A DNA stretch of 64,000 nucleotides, taken from NCBI RefSeq assembly GCF_010093815.1, contig NW_022985552.1, forward strand, positions 1,163,943-1,227,942, written 5' to 3'. Source of the stretch: Pseudovirgaria hyperparasitica. Lineage: Eukaryota; Ascomycota; Dothideomycetes; Acrospermales; Acrospermaceae. How positions within the stretch are numbered: position 1 is the first letter of the stretch; each line of letters starts with the position of its first letter. The translations under genes and the position numbers were made by a program. Shown piece by piece: positions 21,192 to 32,067 of this stretch. The notes under the pieces were generated by a model, which was not told the DNA's origin, ran no database searches, and saw nothing but the letters and a program-made list of their open reading frames with translations.

Positions 21192-22404
21192 GTAGTGGAT
21201 GGGAAGAGGAAGAAGAAAGACTCGGAACAAGTCGGCAAAGTGGTGGCAAAGCAACCGATCTCTGCCAGCATGCGTTTCGAGCAATCAGGGGGGTTCTTAC
21301 ATGTATGATACGATGGGTTGAGGGCAAGAACGTGCAACTATAGAAACGAGGTTACGATGCCAATGTACTAGTACGGATAAATATCACAATATGGTATGCT
21401 GGGCTTATATAGTAGAGGGTTTCTGTGCTGTTACAAGCTAACTTTTCTACTGGAAGAGAGCTCTACTTCAACAGACTTCATGGTGGTATTTTAAAAAAAG
21501 GGAGTAACGCGTCGATCCATAATAGACTACACTGTAATCACAGAACTGGGACTCTTTCAAATATTCCCGTTAAAGGCGCGTGTTACCTCCGTTGCAATAA
21601 GAGTGACAAAAACTAGTTTCCAGCCATGTAATAGGCCAGTCCCGTCTTCAAAGAAGCGAAGGATGCGTTGCTTCTCCAGGAAATACAGCTTGTCATTGCA
21701 CCTTTATAAAGCTTCTATCAAGAACCCCAATTCATTTGACTGTCAAAAAGTATCACATTCGAAGCAATCTGACACTGATTTGTGTCGCCTTTCCTCGCAC
21801 ACAAAGGGCACGACGACGTAGTTGTTCTCTGTCCCAGGACTCAAACATCCGTTCCCTACCCACGCGCTGTGTAATTCTTCAGACGAGGTGAATGCCCTAT
21901 TTACTTGTTATCTCAAGGCTTCTACAGCTTGACAGTGTTGTCATAATATTTCCATATCTATCGAGTAGAGCTTTACACGGCTTATGCGACGTTGTAAGAT
22001 AGCATTTCTTCTGTCTTATTAGAGCAAGCCGTGTTCTACAGCAATTCCCTACGAGATGTAGGGTTGTGTATGCTGAATCAGAGTAATCATCAAAGGATGA
22101 TATCTATTACTTAGTCGCATAGAGTCATGTGTTTACCTGCTATGTTGAGACGCTGTCATAATAGGTGTATCTCCTAGTTTAGAGGAAGTATATGTTGCTG
22201 TTGTCAGCAGGACCTCTTGAAAGTCCCGGTGGCCCATATTTGCCCAGCTCACAGCCTCATGACCTAGCTGGCTCGGGAGGCCGCCTTCGCCAGTATCCTT
22301 GAGCTCGAAAGAAGGAGCAGTGGTTTGCTCGCCCTTCTCGACACGCATGCTCTCAAGAGCTATTCGCTTATACCTCCTCCAATCCTATCCGCAGCAAGAT
22401 TCTC
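21192..22404. other. Intergenic, one weak minus-strand open frame
   Basis: Mostly featureless. A minus-strand frame at 22133-22348, 57 bp beyond the stop of the next gene, has coding-like composition (FELKDTGEGGLPSQLGHEAV) and ends next to a possible splice donor. No start context, partner exon or domain was found, so it is recorded but not called a gene. Confidence 0.4.
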
Positions 22405-23167
22405 TCATTTCAACAACTTTCTGACACTCGTCTCCATCCACAACTTGGTGTATTGCTTATGGCCCCAGTCGAACCACCAAGGCAATTGCGCCTTGACCGT
22501 GCCGTCGGGCGTTGAATTAAAGAATACGCTCTTGAGATGGAAGACAGCATCGTGGTCCTCTATTGTGACCTGCATCTCGAAAATGCCATCTGAGGGACGT
22601 GGGTCACGCTTTAGGGGACTGTCGCCGCAGCGGACTACGACCTGGGGTCACGTCAGCATAGGTTCTCTATTTCTTCCCCAAAAGCTCTTTCTTTGTATCA
22701 CAAGAGACCAGTTTGATTCCGCTAGAGATTGTATGTTCACCCACCTTGTCAAACGCCCTCTCCACAACCTCAAAATGGTCCGCAATTGCCGTTCCCTCGT
22801 CATACGCACTCGCCTTCAACTCGCTCTTCTCCCACAGATGTCCCTCCCTTCCTTCCAAGGCCCTATACTTCTTCTCCAGGAACCTCCTCTGATATGCAAA
22901 GCCCAGCCCGCCCCAGATCCCCTGACAGAACCTCTTCGTCAATTCCTCCTGATTCTGGGTCTTGAGTTTAGACAGCGGTACGCGTCGCACAGCATGGTCT
23001 ATGCACGCGGGTGGATTTGAGCGTGGATTCAGACGTTTGAGCGAGGTGGATTCGGGGTAGGATGTGAAGGGCACAAAAGACGTGTTGCGGGTATAGAGTG
23101 TCCAGGCGGCGTAACTGGTGGGGATGGACAGAGAGGCAAGGGTGGCGGCGCGTTTGAGGATACCCAT
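22405..23167 (-). CDS. Conserved fungal protein of unknown function with N-terminal membrane anchor
   Basis: Two exons, 23167-22745 and 22641-22405, separated by a 103-bp intron (22744-22642, gtgggt...ccccag, phase 0), encode 219 residues. The start in MGILKRAATLASL is preferred over Mets 11-12 codons upstream because it directly precedes a hydrophobic segment (residues about 5-25) that may act as a mitochondrial or ER signal anchor. The remainder is a soluble domain. Conserved-looking features are the run YPESTSLKRLNPRSNPPAC, then CQGIWGGLGFAYQRRFLEKK, TAIADHFEVVERAFDKVVVR, CGDSPLKRDPRPSDGIFEM and a C-terminal QYTKLWMETSVRKLL. From memory these blocks recur in uncharacterised ascomycete proteins; no function is known to me. 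No operon-like neighbour helps. Confidence 0.8.
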
Positions 23168-23873
23168 TGTGAGAAGGGTGGACTTTGTGAGGAGGGTCAT
23201 CAATCAAGGCGTTTGAAGCGCAAGAGGGGAAAGAACGCGAAGTAGAAGAAGATATGAGTGAGATGGGTACTGTACTGTTTGATGGATTGACTACATGACT
23301 CGTGCTTGGGCACAAGAAGACAAGCTCGGGTTACTGGATAGAGACGTGCCGAGATACCCCGCTGGGCCGAGTCAATAAAAGGTATTTTAAACAAGAGTCG
23401 TTGCGCGTGAAGTTGTAATAAGGCCATAAGTAATTATGTTCGCATTGTGTGATTTTGCATGGATTCATCAGTATAATATCTTTGCTGTGACAGGCTATCG
23501 CTCGTAACAAACTCGAGAGTCTGATCTGGCTGCACATTTTATGGCTGTGCGTGAAGTAAGGTAGTTTGATCAAAACGCATGTCCTGCCCTCAAGTGTGAA
23601 AGATCTACCAAACGGTATGAAACAAGTAAACAAGGTGCTTCGGCATACAGCGCAGAAGACGATGGCACGTCCAAAAAATTGCAATTCGTGTACGAATGAC
23701 CACGTTCCGCCTCCGATAACCACATGCAGTCGTGCGAATAGGGGTATGAGTAACAAAGGTTTAAGCTGTAGGACCCCAACGAGGACCTCAGCCACATCAG
23801 AGTTTGCAGCATTCAAGAGTCATTATCATGCCGCCCAAAAAGCCACCCGAAAAGACGTCTTCATCAACGGCTC
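23168..23873. other. Intergenic, no gene seen
   Basis: The stretch lies between the starts of the membrane-anchored gene and the stop of BYE1. Open frames on both strands overlap each other and lack domain-like content. Confidence 0.6.
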
Positions 23874-26452
23874 TTATGCACGACCTTTATGATTTTGTAC
23901 GTGCTCCATGAGTTTCGACATATCTTCTCTCGTCTCCGGGTACGATTCCATAATCTGCTTTAGGTTTCTTAGCATATCCTCTGCTGGTGACGGATCTGCC
24001 GCGAGTATTTTCTGTGCCACCGTCGTCGTGAATAGGGTACCTAAAATATTCAATGCAGAGGCCGACCCTACAGGACCAATGTGAGCAAGTGGAGTAGGAG
24101 TAGGAGTTCCAAACGATACCGGCGCCCCAGGGGTCTGCCCAACCATGGGTGAATATTGAGGCGTTGGCATAGGACCTGTCAGAGAACCCACTCCAGAAGG
24201 CGGAAGACTTGCAGCGTGAGTTGGTGTCGCAGAGGGAGCGTCCATAGGTGTAGCATCTGCGCTTACTGTAGGAGTGGCAGTACGGGCGATGATGCAGAGA
24301 AGTAGAAGATTCTCCTCAGGCGGCGCAGATATTGTGCAGTGTTCGAGCATATCCATGAACAGGGGCAATTGCATTGCATCGGCTTTTACTGGAATGATGT
24401 ATAGGTCTCGCACGGGGGAATCGGGATCCTTGTCTCTGGGTGCATTGTGAACGACACCCCAGCGGTCGCGATCGAGGAAATAGCTACAAATCTTGTCTTT
24501 CTGCTCGAATGACTCATTGTCGACTGGCGTTAGGTTGATAACGCTGACGTCTGTACAATTACTAGTCCGTAGACTTGCAATGTAATCGTTTGCTCGAGTC
24601 GGATCTATACGGCCGCGGATCTCAGGGGTCTCTGGGATGACTTGTTTCCAGTCGAGCTTTTGTCCAAGATCAGCACCAGCTATGTGACGTCCGCATGCAT
24701 GGTAATTATGTATGGGTGCCATGACCACATTACCGACCCATTTAATATCCGGATTATTGGTGTAGTCTGATTCGGTTGGTTCGTCGACACGGAGCAAGCG
24801 GTCAATATCCTCGTCTTTCGTCGGAGGCGTGGGTGTCGCAGGGGTGACAGCAGAACTCTGGCGCCGGAAAGCCTCTGAGGGCCTACGATTAATGTCATTC
24901 GGTGAGCCTATCTTGCTGTAAACGTTGTTGATATCGAAGGTACCCGAGGCCTGTCTTGCTGCGCGTGGTGATCCAGGTAAGGCACCAGTGTCGACGGTCA
25001 ACGCTTGACGATCTCCCACAGTCTGCTCGACGATACCACTGTCGACTCCCGTTCGTTCGTCCACCACATCGTTATCTCGATGGATCGGGGGCGGAAGTGG
25101 GGATTTCTGACGCTGAACTTCTTCGCCACCGATGTATTCATCCCCCTTGTGTGTCTTCCGGATTCGTGGGCCATCTTCATGAATCATGACTGACTGCTTC
25201 TCAGCAGCCTCCCTCAGCGCTGCGTTCTCCTTCTTACGCTCCTCATTCAGCATATCCTCGGAAGACATCTGTGCGAGAACTTCTGGCGAGTATTCCTGGG
25301 TCAAAAGCTTGTATAATATATCCATGTTATTGCTCATGTTGAACTTGAGACTTTGCCATTGTTGAAAGTATGCACTATCCTTGCCCTCGAGGTCACCCTG
25401 TACCGCGGCAAGAGCGTGATCAATTTGGAGCGCTATACCATCAGAATAGGAGGCGTTGGTCAGTCCAGGTGGTAAATTGATCTTCCGAGTCTGAACAAGA
25501 TCGCCAACCTGCTTTTGGATGATGTCAGACAGTGGCTTAATAAGTTTTTGTCGCGGGCCTGGGAGCGAGTTAATGGAATATGTTGACGCATTGGTCGATT
25601 GTGTCTCGGACTTGAGGCGTTTCTCTGTAGGCCCAGCATCCTTGACATCAGATGCGCGTTTGCGTTTTGACTGTGCAGGTGCCTCTACGGAGGTCTTTGG
25701 GGCCGAAGTGCTTCTCGAGGCGCCGTTGGCCGCTGCTGGCGTCGTAGCTTTCGCTGGAGGGACAGGTGTTCCTTTAGCTGATGTTTTGCCAGGCTTCGGA
25801 GTTCCTATATCCTCAGCTTTGGCTGAGGCTGCCTCACTTAGACGGGCCTTAGAGTTTGCTGCCTTGGCGCCCTTCTTTTTACCCTTTGTCTTAGGTGCTA
25901 GACGGGCTATATGTTCCCAGGGTCTCTCCCCTCTGTCGATAGCAGCAAGCAGGCCCTTGTGCGCCTCTGGTTTGCACTGTTCGCAATAGTAGTCGCGCTC
26001 GGCAGGCCACGGTTGGGTGTCCAGCATCATGCAATCCTGATGCTGCCAGGCACCGCATGTATCGCAAGCGACCCATTGCATGCCTTCGTCATCGTCTTCT
26101 TCTTTTGTAGCACCGCAGATGCAGCGAACAAAATCATCCGGCCCGTTTGCACCTTCATCATCTCCCTCTTCTTCTTCCTCTTCCTCTTCTACTACCTCCT
26201 CAGCTTTTAAATTCTTTCCCTTGATCTTTTTTCCTTTCTTACCGCCCTTGCTCTTCGCAGGGATAGCTGTCGCTTTCTCTTCCTCGTCAAGTTTTGTGTG
26301 CTGGCCTTTGGTGGCTCGGCCAGAGCGACGTGGTTCGTCTGTAGCAGGCGCGCGTGTTAGCTTTGGAATCTTTAATGGAGTGGGCGACAAAGGTCTCTGC
26401 GAGCCGAATTCGCGCAGTACGTGCGTAGGAGTTGTTTTTGCTTACCAGCCAT
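23874..26452 (-). CDS. BYE1: BYE1-like transcription elongation regulator (PHD, TFIIS-M, SPOC)
   Basis: Bye1 binds RNA polymerase II and H3K4me3 chromatin during early elongation. The model has a 7-base first exon (26452-26446, ATGGCTG), a 107-bp intron (26445-26339) with donor gtaagc, branch site gctaacac and acceptor ctacag, then one long exon to 23874, giving 823 residues. This start gives MADEPRRSGRATKGQHTKL, close to the yeast N-terminus (RTSSRSNKGQ). Domains: an acidic run; a PHD finger at residues about 75-124 with CICGA, CDTCGAWQHQDC and YYCEQC; a TFIIS central-like domain at about 270-385; and a SPOC-like domain at about 540-690 (DIKWVGNVVMAPIHNY, DRDRWGVV). The tail is Pro/Thr-rich. 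No TFIIS zinc ribbon is present, as expected for Bye1. Without the micro-exon the long exon has no ATG before the PHD finger. Confidence 0.88.
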
Positions 26453-27171
26453 GGCGAAGGAAATGAACTGTACGCGGAAATCACTGGCAGGTGGCGATTA
26501 TATTTATAGTACGCGATCTCTCAAACTTCAAGCTCTGAGCTACAAACAGGGCGCAAGCACAAGACAATGCGCAAGACCACCAATATCAGAGTCCGTCAAT
26601 CCTGACTCCCTACACGCAGGTCAGACCCCCTATATGGTCGTTCCGATAAAGACCAATGCGCGCGACGCGTGGCGACCTTGAGCGTCTCTGCAAAGAAGCT
26701 ACGATTGGGGCTCGACGCGACAACAGAGATTGTCACACGAGCAAACGAACCTTGAATTCAAAGGTGGAGGTAATCTCCAAGAGCGCAGCATGCGAAACCG
26801 GATGTGTAGAGTTGAAGATGATGAAAAGTTGGTGGAGTGGTAGTGGTGGTGAAAGTATAACGAGGTTGGAAAGCTGCAGGTGAGATAGCGACCTCGACAA
26901 AGCGGAGTTGTGGACAGCGAGGGACGCGCTTTCTGATAACGTAAGTTGCGTTTGTCCCGTCCACTGGTAGGTATGGTCCTCGGGTCGACGCCGGGTGAAA
27001 ACGAAAGTAGAGGCTAGTGTTATCTAGGTTAGACGCTACATAACCTACCCGGTGGACCAGGGGCTGTTTGCCTAAGGTAGCAGATCACCGTTTGACATTT
27101 CACTGACTGAACTTTCCTTTACTCATATTCCACTTTACACTCAGAATACCCGTTTTTCTACTTAGGTTACC
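26453..27171. other. Divergent promoter region between BYE1 and the ZNF830-like gene
   Basis: 719 bp between the two start codons. It includes a purine-rich minus-strand polypyrimidine segment around 26810-26850 (gtggtagtggtggtg) and a CT-rich leader just before 27172. No gene was seen. Confidence 0.5.
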
Positions 27172-27930
27172 ATGGCGGACGTCAGATCTATGCTCAGGCA
27201 AGAACGGGCAGCAAGAGAGCAGAGCAAAACGAAAAGACGAGCTCCTGTGCCACCGACGATTGCATCCACGAGCAAGAAGCGTAAAGCGAGCGATGATGAC
27301 GAAGTTGCCCAAACACGCAAAAAGAACAAGGCCAAGCAGGACAAGAGTCTTCCGTCTGGTTACTTCGAGGCTGAGTCGGCAGTGGAAGAAAAACCTGTGG
27401 TCGAAACACCAGCACCCGTTCAGGCAGAACAACCCAAAGCATCTGCAACCATAACCGCGGCTGTTCCTCCGATCGCACATATAAAAGATAGCGATGTAGA
27501 TGAGGATGAATGGGCAGCATTTCAGCGAGAGGTTGCCATGCCACCCTCGGAAGAAACAAATCGTGCGGCGATCCTGGCACTAAACACGAATGCTGTCATA
27601 GCAGCTGCACCGTTGACCGCTGCAGACCTAGCTGCACAAGCACGAGAAGAGCAGAGCGCGCAAAGAGGAAGACGCGACGCAGAGCTCGAGGAAGAAAAAG
27701 AGGAAGCCGCGCGTCATCTGGAGGAAGAATTTGACGAAATGGAAGAACTGGAGGAAAGAGTGAGGAAGCTCAGAGAAAAACGCGAGGCGCTTCGAAGGGG
27801 ACGGGAGGCCAGTCAGAAGGCTCCCATAACGTCGGAGGCGGTCACTACCCCGAAGCCTGATGAACCTGAAGGTTCGAGCGATGAGGGTTCAGACGAGGAC
27901 TGGGACGACTGGCGATTCAAACCTGCATGA
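27172..27930 (+). CDS. ZNF830/CCDC16-like nuclear protein, zinc finger absent
   Basis: Single exon, 252 residues. The N-terminus MADVRSMLRQERAARE, the central LPSGYFEAES, DVDEDEWAAFQREVA, and a C-terminal charged coiled coil (HLEEEFDEMEELEERVRKLR) ending in an acidic DEDWDDWRF tail match the ZNF830 family. These are nuclear proteins linked to pre-mRNA splicing and DNA-damage repair in animals. In the family the first helix is normally followed by a C2H2-type finger; here there are no cysteines in that region, only a basic stretch (KTKRRAPVPP, SKKRKASDD). Either this fungal lineage has lost the finger or the protein is only related through its flanking regions. There is no sign of a missing exon, since the frame is uninterrupted from a well-placed start. 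Confidence 0.7.
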   Translation: MADVRSMLRQERAAREQSKTKRRAPVPPTIASTSKKRKASDDDEVAQTRKKNKAKQDKSLPSGYFEAESAVEEKPVVETPAPVQAEQPKASATITAAVPPIAHIKDSDVDEDEWAAFQREVAMPPSEETNRAAILALNTNAVIAAAPLTAADLAAQAREEQSAQRGRRDAELEEEKEEAARHLEEEFDEMEELEERVRKLREKREALRRGREASQKAPITSEAVTTPKPDEPEGSSDEGSDEDWDDWRFKPA

Positions 27931-28289
27931 GAGCTTCTGCTGTCTTCAAAAGGTTTGGTCGGAGGTGGACGAGAACGTACGCCCTCAGTATACCTTCCTA
28001 ATCCAGCCGACCACAAACTGGCTACCAATGCGTCGACTTGCGCTTAGAAGAAAGGCGGCACAGGTTTTGTATATACCGACCCGTCTAGTGTCTCTCAGAA
28101 GACTTCATATCTGCATACCAAGGTCGTTTCGCAGACTCTCCTTCTGACTTCCGAGGAAGCCAATAGCACCGGACTGTATACAATCACGTGGCCCATTTCG
28201 CGTCGGAACGATTCAAGGAGTGTCATTATTCGTCTACCATATTACATGCATTCGCCAACAAGCCGCTAGAACCAAAACCACTCATGTTC
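27931..28289. other. Convergent 3' intergenic region
   Basis: 359 bp between the ends of two convergent genes. No separate gene, repeat or RNA structure is supported. Confidence 0.6.
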
Positions 28290-28709
28290 CTAAGTGCAAT
28301 TCGTGCACTTCTGACATTGGAAGCTCGCCGTTCTTCCACCCAAGTTTGCGTCTCCCGCATGCCCACCACTGTAGTTCTTGAAGTCCTCGCTGCCCGGTGG
28401 GAACAGAATCGCATCTCCAGATCCCAGATTGGCACAGTTGTCCACCGAGGTAGTCCGGCAGTACGCACCAGGGGCAACCAGGAATGTGCCGACGTTGTTG
28501 TATAACGGTGCCTCGAGTTGCACGCATTTTGTGAAGGGCATGTCTGGTTCGCCGTCAAAGGGTAGGCTCCATGTCTGGCATGTGCCTGCTTTATTGGAGT
28601 CGGTGCAGAGTGTTACGTCGGCGGTGCCATCGAAGGTCTCGCGCTTCGTGGTTGGTGCAGCGAAGGAGAGGGCGGAGAAGGAGAGCATTAGGGCGAGGAT
28701 GCCTTTCAT
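28290..28709 (-). CDS. Small secreted 8-cysteine protein, effector-like (possible beta/gamma-crystallin-like fold)
   Basis: Single exon, 139 residues. A signal peptide (MKGILALMLSFSALSFAA) is followed by PTTKR, a Kex2-type Lys-Arg site, so the mature protein would start at about residue 24. The mature part has eight cysteines in LCTDSNKAGTC, KCVQLEAPLYNN, YCRTTSVDNC and the terminal CQKCTNC. The motif order (strand with C-T-D, aromatic or W residue, C-V-x-L-x-x-P, N-x-x-G-T-F) resembles small secreted beta/gamma-crystallin-like proteins found in many fungi; this fold is inference. Such proteins are often host-induced effectors or antimicrobial proteins, but nothing in the locus proves either role. 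Confident as a secreted gene, not as to function. Confidence 0.8.
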   Translation of the reverse strand: MKGILALMLSFSALSFAAPTTKRETFDGTADVTLCTDSNKAGTCQTWSLPFDGEPDMPFTKCVQLEAPLYNNVGTFLVAPGAYCRTTSVDNCANLGSGDAILFPPGSEDFKNYSGGHAGDANLGGRTASFQCQKCTNCT

Positions 28710-30163
28710 TTTGATGGTGAAAAGTTGTTGATTGCGTTTGGTGTCGGTTGGTGAGTGATCGGATGTGTAGGTGTACTCGTGGACAGAGCTATGGAATGCT
28801 TGATGATGTCCTGACCACAGCGGACCTACACATACTTATATACTAAATGAGTCGTCACACCCGCCACGTTTGCGTTGCACACCTTGGTGCCGTTCTCTCC
28901 TAGCTTATCCACCTCTGCGTATACAGAGCTCTAAGAATACACACAAGCTTTGTTTTCTCGCCGCACGCCAGGGCTCATCACATCACATCACAGCCGCACG
29001 CGCCTTAACGAAGCGCCGCATCGTGCACGGCCGTGGCTATACCTCTTTCGGGCATGATGCACGTCGAAAGTTTGGTCTTCAGGGTTTTGCCGGCAAGGCT
29101 TGATGCACGTGCGGTTATGCCGGGCGGTATGACGATGCTGATCAATAAATCCTTTCGTGCATGCACATGCTGCAGGCCTTATGTTTGTGAGAATAAGCAT
29201 CGAGTATACTACCCTGCTGAGATATGAGTTTTTTTTTTAGGAAATCGGTAATCACCGCCAGATGCATGGGAGTCCTGGCTTTATTATAGCGGTGAATTGA
29301 ACATGAGTATCGGACTTCCACGGTACTGATGAGTGGCAGTGATAGAAAGATGGTTAGGCATCGGATCTTGCAGCTGCAGCTACAGCTACCTCCGATCGCC
29401 ATGGATGCAGATCGATAGCGCAGCGAGGCAACGCGGGGTCTGACCTGATCCTTTATCTGGGTTGCGTTGCATGCAGCCATCTATCGATAGTTTGCCTCAC
29501 ATATGCAACGCTGACAGCAAAGGGTCCTTTTTCCCTTTCGATACGTCTCATCCTTGCGATCGATAAGTAATACGTCAAACTAGACGTTTGAGTCAAGAAT
29601 AGTGACGACACAGAGTTCAGGCTCTATTGTAATGGCAAGCATTAGTTAACGTTAGTCAATACCGCCTCGCAACGACTACAAATCCAACACAACTAACATG
29701 ATAACTCTAACTCAAGAGCTTCCTAAATGCCAGATCTTCTCCCTCCGACCTCAGGTGCTTAATACTATGATATAGTCTTGAGAACAAGATCGCTACAGGA
29801 GGATAGCTGTGGAGACTTCAATTGCGAAAATGGTGCTCCGCAGTTATCATGGTTGACATCCGCATTCATAAGCATTATGCATGCAGAGGATTGACTGTTG
29901 ATATCCCAAGTCCAATATATCGGTTCTCAGTTCCACTGTGATCTCCCTTGTAGCCATGTGCTCCGTCCGTATCTATCATCAACTGTCACCGATTTAAAGC
30001 ATTTCATGAGCATCGTGTGGTATCTTGTGTTACCCATCGTCGCATCACGAAGGGCCATCATGGAACTAGGCTCCGTTTATATTGATTCGAACCATGTTCG
30101 TTTTATCATTCAGTAATGCGCCACTTTCCGAATCGAGTCATATATGCCTAGAGTAGGAATCAG
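28710..30163. other. Intergenic, no gene seen
   Basis: About 1.45 kb holding the promoter of the secreted protein gene (a tatactaaatg box near 28840) and the 3' flank of the dehydrogenase gene. A T-run (29228-29239) is the only simple-sequence feature. No tRNA or 5S gene was recognised. Confidence 0.6.
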
Positions 30164-31415
30164 TTACAGTGCCTTCAAGGCGGACCCTACTGGGGGAAGA
30201 GACGTACGAACTACATCCGGTATGTTAAATTTCTCATACGCCATACCCATGTGCGTGGACCAGCCACATACTCGTTGCACAGGCGCCTCGAGTCTCAAAA
30301 ATGCCCCTTCTTGAATTGTAGCAGCGACTTCGGCTCCAACACCTGCGTTTACCATACTCTCATGCACGACAATGGCCCGGCCTGTTTTTGAAACACTCTC
30401 GAGCACTGTCTTCCTGTCCCATGGATATATTGTTCGCAGATCGATCAGCTCGCAGCTGACGCCAAAGTCCTTCTCTGCTGCTTCAATCGCGTTTGAGCAG
30501 TGGTACAACGGCGTACCGTATGATATGACTGTGATATCTTGGCCGGTCTTTAGGATATCGGCTTTGTCTAGAGGCAAAGTATAGGGATCATTGGGCACTT
30601 GCTCAACGGCGGCTCGATAGAGGACTTTAGGCTCCATGAAAATGACAGGATCAGGAGATGCAATGGCAGCAAGTAATAGCCCCTTTGCTTGGGATGGTGA
30701 TCGAGGTATGATAACTCGAAGACCAGGTATGTGCGTGAAGAGGGATTCGGGAGACTGTGAGTGATATCTACGATAGTGTCAGTTGGTTCCGGGTGTTTGC
30801 ATATGGTCCATACAATGCACCATGTCCCACGCTCCCTGTAGGCATCCTCACGACCATACCCCCGCAGTCCATGCCAGTCCCACCAGCTCTGTATCTCATC
30901 TTGGCAGCTTCATTCACCAATTGATCAAAGGCTGGATAGACATAGTCCGCGAATTGGATCTCAGCCACCGGCTTCATGCCCTCCGCCGCACATCCAATTG
31001 CAAAGCCAACGATTGCTTGCTCACACAATGGAGTATTGAAGACTCTTTCGGATCCGAAGTCTGTTGATAGATTCATACTGCACCTGAATACACCACCGAA
31101 AGCCACATCTTCCCCAAAGAGAAGGACGCGATCATCTGTGCTTAGAGCATGACGAAGAGCCGAGTTTACAGCCTGGAACAGGTTCGTTCTTGTAGTCTTA
31201 CTGTTCTTCCGTACTGATTCGGGTAACTCAGGATTAGCAAGTATGGACTTTGAGCTTTGATGTAATATTGGAGTCGAGGAGAAGTCGACAGGGAGATTCA
31301 GGCGTGCATTTGCGGGAGCGGCTGAGGAGTAGGTGCGATGTGGTGCTACTTTGCTTTTCGTCGAGCGCGCGAAAATTGAGAGGCACTGTAGTGAGCGTGA
31401 GCACCGGGCTGTCAT
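30164..31415 (-). CDS. BCKDHB: Mitochondrial branched-chain 2-oxoacid dehydrogenase E1 component, beta subunit
   Basis: Two exons, 31415-30814 and 30767-30164, with a 46-bp intron (30813-30768, phase 2), encode 401 residues. The E1 alpha2-beta2 tetramer decarboxylates the keto acids of Leu, Ile and Val using thiamine diphosphate in the mitochondrial matrix. An Arg/Ser-rich presequence ([18 protein letters not shown]) is followed by the transketolase-like pyrimidine-binding domain: [73 protein letters not shown]. The C-terminal transketolase domain follows: [29 protein letters not shown], ending near VCGWSTHMG. The Phe-rich GGVFRC segment points to BCKDH rather than pyruvate dehydrogenase E1-beta. 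Full length and apparently intact. The alpha subunit is not in this window. Confidence 0.93.
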
Positions 31416-32067
31416 TGTGTGTGGAGAAGATACATGACCAGAAAGGAAAACAGAAGAGACGGGCCTGAGAGTTCTGGTTAAGTTGTGGTGTTTGATCAGT
31501 CAAGCATGCCCGGCGGCCTGTGTCGGCTCAAGCTGGAGACGAAATCCGGGGTAAATGGTGCCTGTTTGCCTGAGGCCAAACCGTTGACGAACGTCCTGAG
31601 TCGCGCCATTCCTAAAGTAAAGAGGCGCATATTTTTGCTGCGAACCGTGCGACGGACGCTGGGATTTGGCTTCTTGGGTATTAGCTAGGCCCCCTCCTTT
31701 GTCCTGACATAGAAGACATTAGCAGTATATTCTTTATCGTGCTCTCCCTCCCTTGTTTGCTCAATCAATTGACCAACATATACATTCCCATCAGCCTCGA
31801 CGGTACTATCGCCGTTCACGACGCCTGTTCATGCATGTGAGCATTCTGTGTAATGACATAACCGCTCCGCCATCAGGTGGAAGCTAAGACTAGCGACTAA
31901 TCCAAGCTCCCAGCCCACCCGTGCAGACCCAGAACTCACGATCGTCCATACTTCAGGCGCGAACGTATCTTCATCTTCGACTTCGCGGATCGCTTTCGAC
32001 AACCTTCATTTGAGGTACAGCCTCGCGCTGTTTGGAAATAACTGTGTACCGGTCACTGTGACTCCTG
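31416..32067. promoter_or_regulatory. Divergent promoter region between BCKDHB and MAM3
   Basis: About 650 bp between divergent start codons, containing the 5' UTRs and promoters of both genes. No additional gene is supported; short frames here have no domain content. Confidence 0.5.

Noticed and set aside
22133-22348. Minus-strand 71-codon frame with coding-like composition
   Set aside because: It follows the stop of a complete conserved gene and has no supported start, partner exon or domain; mentioned only as a weak trace.
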